Part shown: positions 35,023-44,193 of the stretch, one piece after another
Layout: every line of letters starts with the position of its first letter
Position numbering within the stretch: position 1 is the stretch's first letter
Source of the DNA: Calditrichia bacterium
Lineage (GTDB): Bacteria > Calditrichota > Calditrichia > RBG-13-44-9 > J075
DNA length: 64,000 nucleotides
Assembly (NCBI GenBank): GCA_028284445.1
Contig: JANQRS010000011.1
Location: 254,321-318,320, forward strand
Direction: 5' to 3'
The notes under the pieces: generated by a model
Told to the model about the DNA's origin: nothing
The model's database searches: none
What the model saw: the letters and a program-made list of their open reading frames with translations, nothing else
Translations under genes and position numbers: made by a program

Positions 35023-37107
35023 ATGCAACTATTCGCATTTCGCTTTTTTCTTGGCCTGCTTCTTTTGCTAAACAGCGTCGCTGTACTGGCACAAACCGAA
35101 GCGGATCCACTTAACATTGAAGATGTCTTCGAATTGGAATCTGCTGCTGACCCGCAAATTTCGCCAGACGGCAATCAGATTGTCTACGTTCGCCAGTTTG
35201 CCGATGTCATGACCGACAAATATTACAGTAATTTGTGGGTTATTAATTTTGACGGCACCGAAAACCGGCCGTTGACGACCGGCCATTACAGCGATGCATC
35301 TCCACGCTGGTCACCGGATGGCAGCAAGCTGCTTTTTGTTTCCAATCGCGAGGGTTCATCGCAGATTTTCCTGCGCTGGATGGACAGTGGCCAACTGGCA
35401 AAATTGACCAATCTGCAACATCCGCCTGCTGGTATCGCCTGGTCGCCGGATGGCAAACAAATTTCCTTCACGGCGTTTGTTCCATCGCCAAAGAAAAGCC
35501 TCATAAATATGCCTCGTGCGCCCAAAGGTGCCAAGTGGGCCAAACCGGCAAAAGAAATCGACAAAATGGTCTACCGCTTTAATGGCCCCGGATACCTGAC
35601 CAGCGGCTACTCTCATGTCTTCGTCTTGCCGATTGACGGCGGCACACCTCGCCAGATCACCAGCGGAGATTATCATCATGGGGCGGCGCCCTTTTCCCGC
35701 GGCAGCGGACGGGCCACATGGTCACCGGATGGGAAGTCGCTGCTGGTGTCTGCTGTTCGCCGTGCTGACGCAGATTTTGAGCCGCTGGCAACCGAGGTCT
35801 ATCGGTTCTCCGTAAAAGACGGCAGCGTGGAAACACTCACTTCGCGGCAAGGCCCGGACAATGAGGCAGCCATATCGCCTAACGGGAAACACCTGGCATA
35901 CACCGGCTATAATGACCGCTACCAGGGCTATCAGCGCACCGAGCTGTATGTCTCAGATGCTGATGGCAGCAATCCGCGGTCAATTTCCTCGAGCCTCGAT
36001 CGCAAGGTTCGCTCAATCCAGTGGTCCCCGGACAGCAAAGGACTTTACTTCCTTTATGACGATCAAGGCACCACAAAGCTTGGCTTCGCCTCGATGAGCG
36101 GCCAAATAAAGACAGTTGCGTCTGGCCTCTCCAGCAGGATCAGCGCCTACGCCAGCGGACAATTCCATGTCGGACCAGGGGGACGCTTCGTCATCACGCA
36201 GGGACATAGCAGTAATCCCAGCGATTTGGCAGTTGGAAGCGCAAGGGGAAATCAAACCAGACAAATTACCGCGGTTAATGCAGACCTGTTTGCCCAGCGG
36301 GAACTTGGTGAGGTTGAAGAAATCTGGTATGAATCATCCCACGACCAGCGAAAAATACAGGGGTGGATCATCAAACCGCCGGACTTTGATCCACAAAAGA
36401 AGTATCCGCTCATTCTGGAAATCCATGGCGGTCCCTTCGCCAACTACGGTCCACGCTTCGACTTTGAAAAGCAGTTTATGGCAGCCAGGGGTTATGTTGT
36501 TCTCTACACGAACCCGCGCGGTAGCAGCAGCTATGGGGAAGAATTCGGCAACCTTATTCATCATGCATATCCCGGGAACGACTTTTATGACCTCGACAGC
36601 GGCGTTGACGCATTGATCGCCAAAGGTTATATCGATGAGGACAATCTATTTGTCACCGGCGGTAGCGGTGGCGGTGTCTTGACCGCCTGGATGATAGGTA
36701 ATACCGATCGTTTCCGCGCCGCGGTCTCTGTATATCCGGTGATTAACTGGTACAGTTTTGTGCTAACAGCCGACATTTCAGCATTTGTTACGAAGTACTG
36801 GTTCCCGGGCATGCCCTGGGATCATGTTGAACATTACGAGAAACGCTCGCTACTTTCCGTTGTCAAGAACGTTAAGACCCCCACAATGGTATTAACCGGG
36901 GAAGAAGACTACCGCACGCCAATGTCGGAATCTGAGCAGTACTATCAGGCACTGAAGCTGCTGGATGTTGAAACAATGCTGGTCAGGGTCCCTGATGAGC
37001 CGCACGGCATCCGTCGCTTTCCAAGCCATTGGATGGCCAAGATTCTCTACATAACCGAATGGTTCGAGAAATACCGTTCGGAAGGAAGTGCTGTGGCCAG
37101 GCAATGA
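35023..37107 (+). CDS. Exported S9-family peptidase (prolyl oligopeptidase-like)
   Basis: 694 residues. A signal peptide ends at about VLAQT. The N-terminal propeller (about 30-420) has PD40-type repeats (QISPDGNQIVYV, WSPDGSKLLFVS, WSPDGKQISFTA, WSPDGKSLLVSA). The C-terminal alpha/beta hydrolase has the nucleophile elbow GGSGGG with Ser548, Asp629 in GEEDYRTP and His661 in EPHGIRR, a complete triad. It should cleave peptides, perhaps acyl-aminoacyl or dipeptidyl, in the periplasm. The ATG follows GGGGGA-like sequence. The stop is one base from the stop of the convergent membrane gene. Confidence 0.93.
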   Translation: MQLFAFRFFLGLLLLLNSVAVLAQTEADPLNIEDVFELESAADPQISPDGNQIVYVRQFADVMTDKYYSNLWVINFDGTENRPLTTGHYSDASPRWSPDGSKLLFVSNREGSSQIFLRWMDSGQLAKLTNLQHPPAGIAWSPDGKQISFTAFVPSPKKSLINMPRAPKGAKWAKPAKEIDKMVYRFNGPGYLTSGYSHVFVLPIDGGTPRQITSGDYHHGAAPFSRGSGRATWSPDGKSLLVSAVRRADADFEPLATEVYRFSVKDGSVETLTSRQGPDNEAAISPNGKHLAYTGYNDRYQGYQRTELYVSDADGSNPRSISSSLDRKVRSIQWSPDSKGLYFLYDDQGTTKLGFASMSGQIKTVASGLSSRISAYASGQFHVGPGGRFVITQGHSSNPSDLAVGSARGNQTRQITAVNADLFAQRELGEVEEIWYESSHDQRKIQGWIIKPPDFDPQKKYPLILEIHGGPFANYGPRFDFEKQFMAARGYVVLYTNPRGSSSYGEEFGNLIHHAYPGNDFYDLDSGVDALIAKGYIDEDNLFVTGGSGGGVLTAWMIGNTDRFRAAVSVYPVINWYSFVLTADISAFVTKYWFPGMPWDHVEHYEKRSLLSVVKNVKTPTMVLTGEEDYRTPMSESEQYYQALKLLDVETMLVRVPDEPHGIRRFPSHWMAKILYITEWFEKYRSEGSAVARQ

Positions 37108-37108
37108 T

Positions 37109-37801
37109 CTAAAAGGAGAACGGCAAGTATAGGAGATAGAAAACAATAAGGGCGAAAATGGCACCGGCCAGGATATACCAGGGCCAGTCGCCCAAATAGT
37201 CGAGGACGGAAGCCGTATCGGGCTTGCGAATCACATAGAAATAGTTCGAACCGAGCAGCACGTTTATGCCATACATCAGGGCCGCGTATATAAGCAACAC
37301 GATAAACGAAATAAGCACACCTGCGAGTGTCGGCTGAAGCTCTGTGGTTGCCGTGAGCGTTACGAAATAGATGATCAAGCCGCAATGAGCCGTCCAGTAT
37401 TTCAATGATGTGTAATGGGGAAAGGCGTTGTAGAGATTTGGTGTCAGGATTGCCTGCAGAGTTCCAGCCATCACCCAGAAATAGAGCACCTGGTAGATGG
37501 TCGGATGGGGATCCCACATCAAGAACGGCAGCAAGATGCCGGCCAGATTGCAAATGTCCAGCGGCAGGTCTGTGGTGAAGTCAAAACGGCCAAGAAACAT
37601 CCTGGCAAGTGTCCAGCCTGCCACAGCCAATGAAACGATGACGGCAATCCCGCGTAATAACATTTGTTGTTCGTCGAGGGCTAAACTATAGTTGGTAACA
37701 AGCGGGCAAAAGACAGTCAGCAGAGCTGTCAGCAACAGGACGATCTTGTGCTCAGTCGAAAAAGCCCGGAAGGCATCATTGTCCGTGAATATCGCTTTCA
37801 T
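37109..37801 (-). CDS. YwaF/TIGR02206-type integral membrane protein
   Basis: 230 residues with six to seven membrane helices. Family signs: FSTEHKIVLLL near 14, LPLDICNLAGILLPFLMW (about 79-96), YFWVMAGTLQAILTPNL (about 107-123), FPHYTSLKYWTAHCGLI (about 127-143) and a final pair of helices with YGINVLLGSNYFYVIRKP. The last part matches the GxNY.Y...P signature of YwaF. Function is unknown in the family. No good Shine-Dalgarno site precedes the ATG at 37801. Confidence 0.88.
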   Translation of the reverse strand: MKAIFTDNDAFRAFSTEHKIVLLLTALLTVFCPLVTNYSLALDEQQMLLRGIAVIVSLAVAGWTLARMFLGRFDFTTDLPLDICNLAGILLPFLMWDPHPTIYQVLYFWVMAGTLQAILTPNLYNAFPHYTSLKYWTAHCGLIIYFVTLTATTELQPTLAGVLISFIVLLIYAALMYGINVLLGSNYFYVIRKPDTASVLDYLGDWPWYILAGAIFALIVFYLLYLPFSF

Positions 37802-37945
37802 CGTGGCAGTTTACTAAATCCAACGTGGAAATCCTCGGCGAGAAATTTCAATTCTAAATCAAAAAACGACTGCTACAGTGGTAAGATACAATGGAATCTG
37901 AAGCTGTGTGAGTCCGTCCACTATGGAAGAAAGGTCTATCTACGG

Positions 37946-38557
37946 ATGACCGTCGAAGAAATCGAGACATCCGGGTATCGCCTTGAAGCGACCCTGGACA
38001 TGAATGATATTGTGCCCTTCGTAAAGCAAGCGCTGGAGAAAAACACCCCGATCAAATGGGCTTTTCATGGGGCGTCCCTGCTATCTATGCTTGCCTGTAT
38101 CATGCTAGTCAGCCATCGCAATCAACAGGGTGTCGTAGTCCTTGACACCCTCGGGTCCATTGGCCTCGGCGTGCTCCTGGCCTTCCTGCTAATTCCATTA
38201 CACGAATACATTCACGGCCTAGCCTATCGGTCCCTGGGCGCAAGAGATATCCGCTATACCGCCAATTGGCGCAAGTTCTACTTTACCGCACAGGCCCACC
38301 GTTTTGTTGTCGATGCGATGGGATTTTATAGAGTTGCCTTTGCGCCTTTTCTTCTCATAACAGCTTCTTTGCTGCTGGCAATGATTCTTCTACCGGCATA
38401 TATTGATGTGTTGTTCGGTGCGCTTTTGATGCACACGCTATGCTGTGGCGGAGACTTTGCGCTGGCCAGCTATTTTTATCAGCACCGACGATATGAAGTC
38501 TTGACCTACGATGACTGCGAGAAGCAGGAAGCATATTTCTATCTTCGTTCACCTTGA
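37946..38557 (+). CDS. DUF3267 zincin-like membrane metallopeptidase
   Basis: 203 residues from ATG 37946; the open frame begins earlier (37748) but overlaps the divergent gene, and the upstream residues do not look like a signal. Four membrane helices. Helix 2 carries the zincin motif HEYIHGLAYRSLGA (HExxHG at about 85-90), and a later GFYRVAFAPFLLI is also typical of the DUF3267 group. It is a candidate zinc protease acting in the membrane on an unknown substrate. A downstream stop overlaps the next open frame, but the real start there is 57 bases away. Confidence 0.72.
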   Translation: MTVEEIETSGYRLEATLDMNDIVPFVKQALEKNTPIKWAFHGASLLSMLACIMLVSHRNQQGVVVLDTLGSIGLGVLLAFLLIPLHEYIHGLAYRSLGARDIRYTANWRKFYFTAQAHRFVVDAMGFYRVAFAPFLLITASLLLAMILLPAYIDVLFGALLMHTLCCGGDFALASYFYQHRRYEVLTYDDCEKQEAYFYLRSP

Positions 38558-38613
38558 GTATATTCTTTTTGAACGATGCTACTTTCTGGATTCAACCTCA
38601 AGTACGGAGCACA

Positions 38614-39717
38614 ATGCACATGAAACATCTTGGTCCTCTATTGTTTATTTCGGCAGTGATGTTGCCATCAGCCCTCGTCGCAAATGACAAACCGCTTCGC
38701 ATCGGAGTGGATGGCTTGACGCATACGCATGTGCATTGGATTTTGGGGCGGGCAGATCGCGGAGACATCGAGATAGTCGGGATTGCGGAAAAGAATCGGG
38801 ATCTGGCTGAACGTTATGCAAAACAGCACGGCTACAGCATGGATATCGTTTATCCAACTTTAGCGGAAATGGTAGCGGCTACAAAGCCAGAGGCAGTGAC
38901 CGCTTTCAATGCAATCGACGAACATCTTTCTACTGTAGAAACCTGCGCCCCCCTGGGAATTCATGTGATGGTCGAAAAACCTTTGGCTGTCAGCCTGGAT
39001 CACGCCCTGAAAATGCAACAACTGGCGCAAAAATACGGTATTCAATTACTGACGAATTATGAAACAACCTGGTATCCATCGACCCATGAGACTTTCAGAC
39101 TCATTAATGAAAAGCAGGCTGCCGGTCCGATTCGCAAAATCGTCATCCATGACGGTCATGAGGGCCCCAAAGAAATTGGCGTTAATGAAGAATTCCTCGA
39201 ATGGTTGACAGATCCCGTCAAGAATGGGGGAGGTGCAATAACGGATTTTGGATGCTATGGCGCTAATTTGGCCACTTGGTTAATGAAGGGAGAGCGGCCC
39301 ACAGTTGTTTCAGCCATCACGCAAACAATTAAACCGCACATCTATCCAAAAGTTGACGATGAGGCAACGATCATATTGACATACCCAGCCGCCCAGGTTA
39401 TTATACAGGCATCATGGAATTGGCCGTTCAACCGTAAAGATATGGAAGTCTACGGTAAAACCGGATATGTCATCGCGGATGATGGACAAAATATTCGCTT
39501 CCGTTTTAATGGAAAGGCCAAAGAAAGCAAACAAAAGCTGAAAGCACTCAAGCAAGGCATTGATGATCCCTTTGCCTGGCTGGCCGGCGTTATTAACGGC
39601 AGCATTCAACCCGAAGCATACGACCTTTCCTCCTTGGAAAACAATATGATCGTGATGGAAATATTGGATGCGGCGATCCGCAGCGCCAAGAGCGGCAAAG
39701 TGATTCAGTTAAAATAG
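38614..39717 (+). CDS. Exported Gfo/Idh/MocA-family oxidoreductase
   Basis: 367 residues from ATG 38614 (CGGAG upstream); ATG 38620 is equally possible. A signal peptide (LLFISAVMLPSALVAND) indicates export, unusual for an NAD(P)-dependent enzyme. The Rossmann part contains RIGVDGLTHTHVHWILG, whose Gly pattern departs from the usual GxGxxG, then GIHVMVEKPLAVSLDHA (EKP motif near 125) and GGGAITDFGCYGANLA near 206. Such exported members may bind NADP(H) tightly, as in glucose-fructose oxidoreductase. Substrate unknown. Confidence 0.8.
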   Translation: MHMKHLGPLLFISAVMLPSALVANDKPLRIGVDGLTHTHVHWILGRADRGDIEIVGIAEKNRDLAERYAKQHGYSMDIVYPTLAEMVAATKPEAVTAFNAIDEHLSTVETCAPLGIHVMVEKPLAVSLDHALKMQQLAQKYGIQLLTNYETTWYPSTHETFRLINEKQAAGPIRKIVIHDGHEGPKEIGVNEEFLEWLTDPVKNGGGAITDFGCYGANLATWLMKGERPTVVSAITQTIKPHIYPKVDDEATIILTYPAAQVIIQASWNWPFNRKDMEVYGKTGYVIADDGQNIRFRFNGKAKESKQKLKALKQGIDDPFAWLAGVINGSIQPEAYDLSSLENNMIVMEILDAAIRSAKSGKVIQLK

Positions 39718-39734
39718 TTATAGTGAGGTAACAC

Positions 39735-40121
39735 TTGAACAGCGTTCCTTTTAGAATGCCCTCCATTTATGGAGATCTCGGCGAATGCAATGGCATCCTC
39801 ACCCACGAGGATGACTTTATAGAATTTGAATACCAAGCCAAGGACAGCATCCTCGGTATTGTAAAGTCCCGGGTCAAAGAGAAGAAAATACGCCTGGAAG
39901 ATCTGGTGGAAATCAAATTCCAATCCGGCTGGTTTTCGCGAAAGATCATTATTCGTGCCGCGCGTATGAGAACATTTAGCGACATTCCCGGCAACGAGCA
40001 AGGCGTTTTGCAGCTAACTATCGCAAAGAAGGACAAGGAAACTGCAAAGCGCCTGGTAGACGATATCGAATTGCGGATTGCAGAAATGGCCTTGAACCGC
40101 CTGGACGAAAAAGATCGCTAA
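39735..40121 (+). CDS. Small PH-like domain protein, unknown
   Basis: 128 residues from TTG 39735, with GAGG six bases upstream and 17 bases after the oxidoreductase stop. The sequence alternates strands: YGDLGECNGILTHEDDFIEFEYQ (strands 1-3), GIVKSRVKEKKIRLEDLVEIKFQ and RKIIIRAARM, then a C-terminal helix KETAKRLVDDIELRIAEMALNRL. That pattern is compatible with a PH-like barrel plus helix. No catalytic motif. The stop abuts the start of the BtuF-like gene with no gap. Confidence 0.55.
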   Translation: MNSVPFRMPSIYGDLGECNGILTHEDDFIEFEYQAKDSILGIVKSRVKEKKIRLEDLVEIKFQSGWFSRKIIIRAARMRTFSDIPGNEQGVLQLTIAKKDKETAKRLVDDIELRIAEMALNRLDEKDR

Positions 40122-40892
40122 ATGATTGATCAGATGCAGCGCGAAGTCACGCTACGCGCCAACCCCCAGCGAATCATTTCTCTCGTTCCTTCCATCAGCG
40201 AATTGTTGTTTCATTTAGGCCTCGACGCTCGTATCGCAGGCATCACACGCTACTGCATTCATCCCAACGAGAAAACTCAAAACAAGGCAAAGATAGGCGG
40301 CACCAAGAAATTCCGCTTTGAGAAAATCGAGAAGCTACAGCCAGACCTGATCATTGGCAACAAGGAAGAAAATTATCAGGAGGGGATCGCCCGGTTGGCC
40401 AAAGACTACCCGGTTTGGATGAGCGATATTTCAACCCTGGATGATGCTCTGAACATGATTCTTGCCGTCGGTACCCTGACGCAAACAGGGCAAGCAGCCG
40501 CCACACTTGCAAGTGAAATAGAAACGCGATTTCAGAATCTGCCCAAGGCAACAACTGCCAAAGCGGCATATCTGATTTGGAAGAATCCTTATATGGCTGT
40601 CGGCGGCAATACTTTTATCAACAACATGCTTGCTGCTTGTGGCCTGGTCAATCTGTTTGAGCCCCGCCTGCGCTATCCTGAGATCAGACAAGAGGATCTG
40701 TTTGACGCAGACGTGATTTTGCTTTCTTCTGAGCCTTATCCTTTTGGCCAGACAGATATCGACGAGTTGCATTCAGCCTTCCCAGGCAAGCAGGTTGTCC
40801 TGGTTGACGGCACCTATTTTTCATGGTACGGCAGTCGCTTGCTCGATACCCCGGACTACTTCCGGAATTTGCAGCATACACATGACTTTTAG
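40122..40892 (+). CDS. BtuF-like helical-backbone metal/cobalamin-binding protein, cytoplasmic
   Basis: 256 residues, periplasmic-binding-protein (TroA/BtuF) fold: PQRIISLVPSISELLFHLGL (about 15-34), IAGITRYCIHPNE, KIGGTKKFRFEKIEKLQPDLII (about 66-87, split KIGGTKKFRF and LQPDLII) and LDDALNMILAVGTLTQT. The start is ATG 40122, directly after the previous stop. No signal peptide or lipobox is present, unlike transport partners, and no BtuCD genes are nearby. This cytoplasmic subgroup is known from many genomes and may bind a cofactor without transport. Confidence 0.85.
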   Translation: MIDQMQREVTLRANPQRIISLVPSISELLFHLGLDARIAGITRYCIHPNEKTQNKAKIGGTKKFRFEKIEKLQPDLIIGNKEENYQEGIARLAKDYPVWMSDISTLDDALNMILAVGTLTQTGQAAATLASEIETRFQNLPKATTAKAAYLIWKNPYMAVGGNTFINNMLAACGLVNLFEPRLRYPEIRQEDLFDADVILLSSEPYPFGQTDIDELHSAFPGKQVVLVDGTYFSWYGSRLLDTPDYFRNLQHTHDF

Positions 40893-40986
40893 CTTGGATG
40901 CAAAGAACATCCTTAATAAGTTTGCCAGCAAGCATTCGGGACGGGATTCAGCGAATTCATATGGAAATGGCATCACTCTAAAGAAT

Positions 40987-42084
40987 ATGAAAAGAAACAA
41001 CCCCTTCAACAGGTACCTGCTCGTAATAATACTGGGCATGTTTTGGTATACCGCCGGTAAAGCGCAGGACTCCACCAACTACTATTATCAAGGCTACGAC
41101 TACGGGTCGCAAAGAGTGTTCAATCCGCTTACAACCGTCATCAACGGCGGCTTTGGCATTATGCAAATCCGCAATCGCTCCAACAAACTCTCGGCGATTG
41201 ACTTTGAGAATGGCTTCGACAATGTCACCAGCAATTTATTGAACCCGTTTGACACCATCGATCAGTATGGATGGGGAGATTTCTTTTCGCACGAAGTTTT
41301 TCCGACAACGCTGACGCTGGAAAGCGCTCAGTTTTATCCCAACATCTACAACCATCTTATCGGCGGAGGCTTTACCTATCGTGCATTTGTCGACTGGTAT
41401 CAGCATCACCAATTTGCAAAACCAAAGCTTTGGGCCTTTGGCTCCTGGTTCAGCTACCACTTTCTAAACGAGATTGTTGAGAACAATCAATTCTCAGGCG
41501 CGAATGTCGATCCGATTGCCGACATGTATATTTTCAACACCGCCGGCTTGATTCTCTTTTCATTTGATCGCGTCAATCGCTTTTTCAGCAGAACTTTGAA
41601 TATGCAGGATTGGTCCTTCATGCCTGCTTATGATCCCTGGCAAAATACAATAGAGAACAACGGTCAGAATTATATGGTCCGAATCAAGTTGCCATATTTG
41701 GATCGCTGGAGCCTGTTGTATCATTGGGGCATCCATGGCATGTATGGCCTAAGCTATCACAGGCAGCGCGGAGATGCGATCACAGCCGCTGGGGGATTGG
41801 TAGTTCGGGATTTGGTTGATACAAACAACGATAGCGGTGTCCGGGAGTTGACCGCCACACTTATTTGGACCGGGGGCATATTTTGGGACAGGAATGGCTC
41901 CCTGTTGTCATCCCTTATTATGTCCGGAAAAGGATATCGGGCACGCCTGAACATCTACCCCGGCGTTTTGCGAATTGGCAAGATTTCGCCCGGTATTTTC
42001 GTCAAACTGCGTGAGGACAATAGCATTGTGACCGGCCTGCATTATTCGTTTGTGCCATTTGGTATTGGGAGAAGAATTCAATGA
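40987..42084 (+). CDS. Outer-membrane/secreted protein, DUF3943-like
   Basis: 365 residues from ATG 40987; the ribosome-binding site is weak and a start between 40893 and 40986 is possible. A signal peptide (YLLVIILGMFWYTAGKAQD) precedes an aromatic-rich, strand-alternating chain: NHLIGGGFTYRAFVDWYQHH, WAFGSWFSYHFLNEIVENN, IADMYIFNTAGLILFSFD. That arrangement resembles the DUF3943 type of outer-membrane proteins with conserved H, E and N residues in helical segments. The C-terminal half is likely a barrel. The next gene begins in the ATGA overlap of its stop. Confidence 0.55.
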   Translation: MKRNNPFNRYLLVIILGMFWYTAGKAQDSTNYYYQGYDYGSQRVFNPLTTVINGGFGIMQIRNRSNKLSAIDFENGFDNVTSNLLNPFDTIDQYGWGDFFSHEVFPTTLTLESAQFYPNIYNHLIGGGFTYRAFVDWYQHHQFAKPKLWAFGSWFSYHFLNEIVENNQFSGANVDPIADMYIFNTAGLILFSFDRVNRFFSRTLNMQDWSFMPAYDPWQNTIENNGQNYMVRIKLPYLDRWSLLYHWGIHGMYGLSYHRQRGDAITAAGGLVVRDLVDTNNDSGVRELTATLIWTGGIFWDRNGSLLSSLIMSGKGYRARLNIYPGVLRIGKISPGIFVKLREDNSIVTGLHYSFVPFGIGRRIQ

Positions 42085-42827
42085 AACCCCAACCAAAGCA
42101 TGTCCTGATTCTCGGCTGTGGCCGTAGCGGCACATCAATATTCGGTGAGCTTTTCGAGCACTTGCCAGATTACACCTACTACAGTGAGCCGGACTTCGCA
42201 CAATATTGTCAGCTTGACTTTAGCTCAGCCATAGCCGCAAAAGTGCCGCGCGACAGCGCAGAATTCCCGGCGCCGGCCGGATTATCATTTCCGCCGAATG
42301 AGCTACCCGCTGATTTCCGCGAGAACGGGATCATCTTCTGGCAAATTCGTCATCCTCTCGACGCTATCTGTTCCTTGCGCGTGGGCATATCAAAAAACTG
42401 GGGCCATCACCCCAGACCCCACGACTGGCAGACCTGGTTAGACCGTCCATTGATTGAACGCTGCGCGCATCATTGGACCTATCTCAACTCGAACGGCTAT
42501 CAACAGCTTGCCGACCAGACAACAATCTGCAGATTCGAAGAAATGATAGATAACCCTCAAACTTTCGCTGAGAACGCCTGCTTGCAAGCAGGCGTTGATA
42601 TTACTCTGAGGACAACAGAAATAGGGGAGTGGGCCGATAGAGTTCAGGATACTAACAATGAGAAATTCATCGAAGCTGAAACGTCGCGACCTTACTCCAC
42701 CAATGACCACAGCAGGCGGGTCGGGCGCTGGAAAGAAAATCTCAGCAAGAAGGAAGTAAAAGCCGTTCTGCCAATCATAGCCGGAACGGCTGTCATGTTC
42801 GGCTACGAGCTGCCTGGCCTCCCCTAG
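42081..42827 (+). CDS. Sulfotransferase-family protein
   Basis: 248 residues. The 5'-phosphosulfate loop of PAPS-dependent sulfotransferases is at the start: [16 protein letters not shown] (about 10-25). The 3'-phosphate region is around [17 protein letters not shown] (about 87-103), with R and S. It should transfer sulfate from PAPS to an acceptor, typically a glycan, lipid or peptide. It is translationally coupled (ATGA) to the DUF3943-like gene and converges on xylose isomerase with a 4-base stop overlap. No PAPS synthesis genes are nearby. Confidence 0.82.
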   Translation: MKPQPKHVLILGCGRSGTSIFGELFEHLPDYTYYSEPDFAQYCQLDFSSAIAAKVPRDSAEFPAPAGLSFPPNELPADFRENGIIFWQIRHPLDAICSLRVGISKNWGHHPRPHDWQTWLDRPLIERCAHHWTYLNSNGYQQLADQTTICRFEEMIDNPQTFAENACLQAGVDITLRTTEIGEWADRVQDTNNEKFIEAETSRPYSTNDHSRRVGRWKENLSKKEVKAVLPIIAGTAVMFGYELPGLP

Positions 42828-44146
42828 ATCTCCAGGTATCGATTGAGAATATTCTCCAGCATTTCCTGCCTTCCGCTTCGGCGTGACGGCTCGCCGTTTG
42901 AGAGAATCCATGCCGACGCTTTTTCTAGCGAGAATTTCCCCTCCATTACTTCTTTGCCGACACCAAAGGCATAGCTGCTATAACGTTCAGAAATAAATTC
43001 ATCAAACACACCGTCATCCAGAATCTGTTGTGCAATTAGCAACCCGCGAGCGAAGGCATCCATCCCGCCAATATGCGCATGAAATAGATCAACGGTGTCG
43101 ATCGAAGTACGTCTCGGTTTGGCATCGAAATTCAGTCCGCCGCTACCAAGACCGCCCTGCCTCAAGATAACCAGCATGGCAAGTGTCGTGCTATAGAGGT
43201 TGGTCGGGAACTGATCGGTATCCCAACCCAGCAACAAATCACCGCGATTGGCGTCTACGCTCCCCAACTTTCCGGCGATTGAAGCAACAGCCAGTTCATG
43301 CTGGAAGGTATGACCAGCCAGCGTAGCGTGATTTGCTTCGATATTCAGCTTGAAATGATCCATCAAATCATATTCGCGCAGAAAGGCCAGGGTCGTCGCT
43401 GAATCCGTATCGTATTGATGAGTAGTCGGCTCCTTGGGCTTCGGCTCAATCAGGAATTGTCCTGAGAAACCAATTTGCTTTTTGTAATCTACTGCCATGT
43501 GTAGAAAACGAGCAAACTGCTCCTGCTCCTGCTTTAGGTCTGTGTTCAGTAGCGTGTCATATCCTTCACGCCCGCCCCAAAACACGTAATTTTCGCCGCC
43601 AAGCTCGTGGGTGGCATCGATCGCCGCTTTTACCTGGGCTGCGGCATAGGCAAGAACATGAGCATCCGGATTGGTCGCGGCGCCAAGCGCATAGCGAGGA
43701 TGACTGAAGAGATTCGCCGTTCCCCACAAGAGCCTTATGCCGGTAGATTTCTGATGTTCTTTCGCCATGGCCACAATTTTCTCGAGATTCTCACAACTTT
43801 CGGCAAAAGTCGCCCCGGCCGGTGCAATATCCCTATCATGAAAACAGTAATAATTAACGCCCAGTTTTTGAAAAAATTCGAACGCTGCATCAAGCGTTTC
43901 CTTTGCGCCATCCATGGCGGTTCCAGCGCTGTGCCAGGGACGAGAGAATGTCGGCAAACCGAAGATGTCTTGACCGCCACTGGCAAAGGTGTGCCAATAA
44001 GCAATGGCGAAACGCAGATGCTCTGACATCGTTTTATCGCCAACTTTGCGCTCCGCATCGTAGTATCTAAAGGCGAGGAGATTGTCGCTGTCGCGACCTT
44101 CATATTTGATTCTGTCGCCAACTTCAGGGAAATATGTTTTACTCAT
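42824..44146 (-). CDS. xylA: Xylose isomerase
   Basis: 440 residues, the length of class II bacterial XylA; converts D-xylose to D-xylulose in the cytoplasm. Catalytic H103 and D106 lie in [11 protein letters not shown]. The signatures [17 protein letters not shown] (about 185-201) and [17 protein letters not shown] (about 271-287) are intact, with metal-binding Glu, Asp and His residues. It is the last gene of a six-gene minus-strand run with GH26, GH43, GPH symporter and LacI genes, 47 bases after the upstream GH26 gene. No xylulokinase gene is in the window. Confidence 0.97.
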   Translation of the reverse strand: MSKTYFPEVGDRIKYEGRDSDNLLAFRYYDAERKVGDKTMSEHLRFAIAYWHTFASGGQDIFGLPTFSRPWHSAGTAMDGAKETLDAAFEFFQKLGVNYYCFHDRDIAPAGATFAESCENLEKIVAMAKEHQKSTGIRLLWGTANLFSHPRYALGAATNPDAHVLAYAAAQVKAAIDATHELGGENYVFWGGREGYDTLLNTDLKQEQEQFARFLHMAVDYKKQIGFSGQFLIEPKPKEPTTHQYDTDSATTLAFLREYDLMDHFKLNIEANHATLAGHTFQHELAVASIAGKLGSVDANRGDLLLGWDTDQFPTNLYSTTLAMLVILRQGGLGSGGLNFDAKPRRTSIDTVDLFHAHIGGMDAFARGLLIAQQILDDGVFDEFISERYSSYAFGVGKEVMEGKFSLEKASAWILSNGEPSRRSGRQEMLENILNRYLEI

Positions 44147-44193
44147 GATACTCCTATTGCGTTTTCAGTATATGTTCGTTTTCAAATACATGT

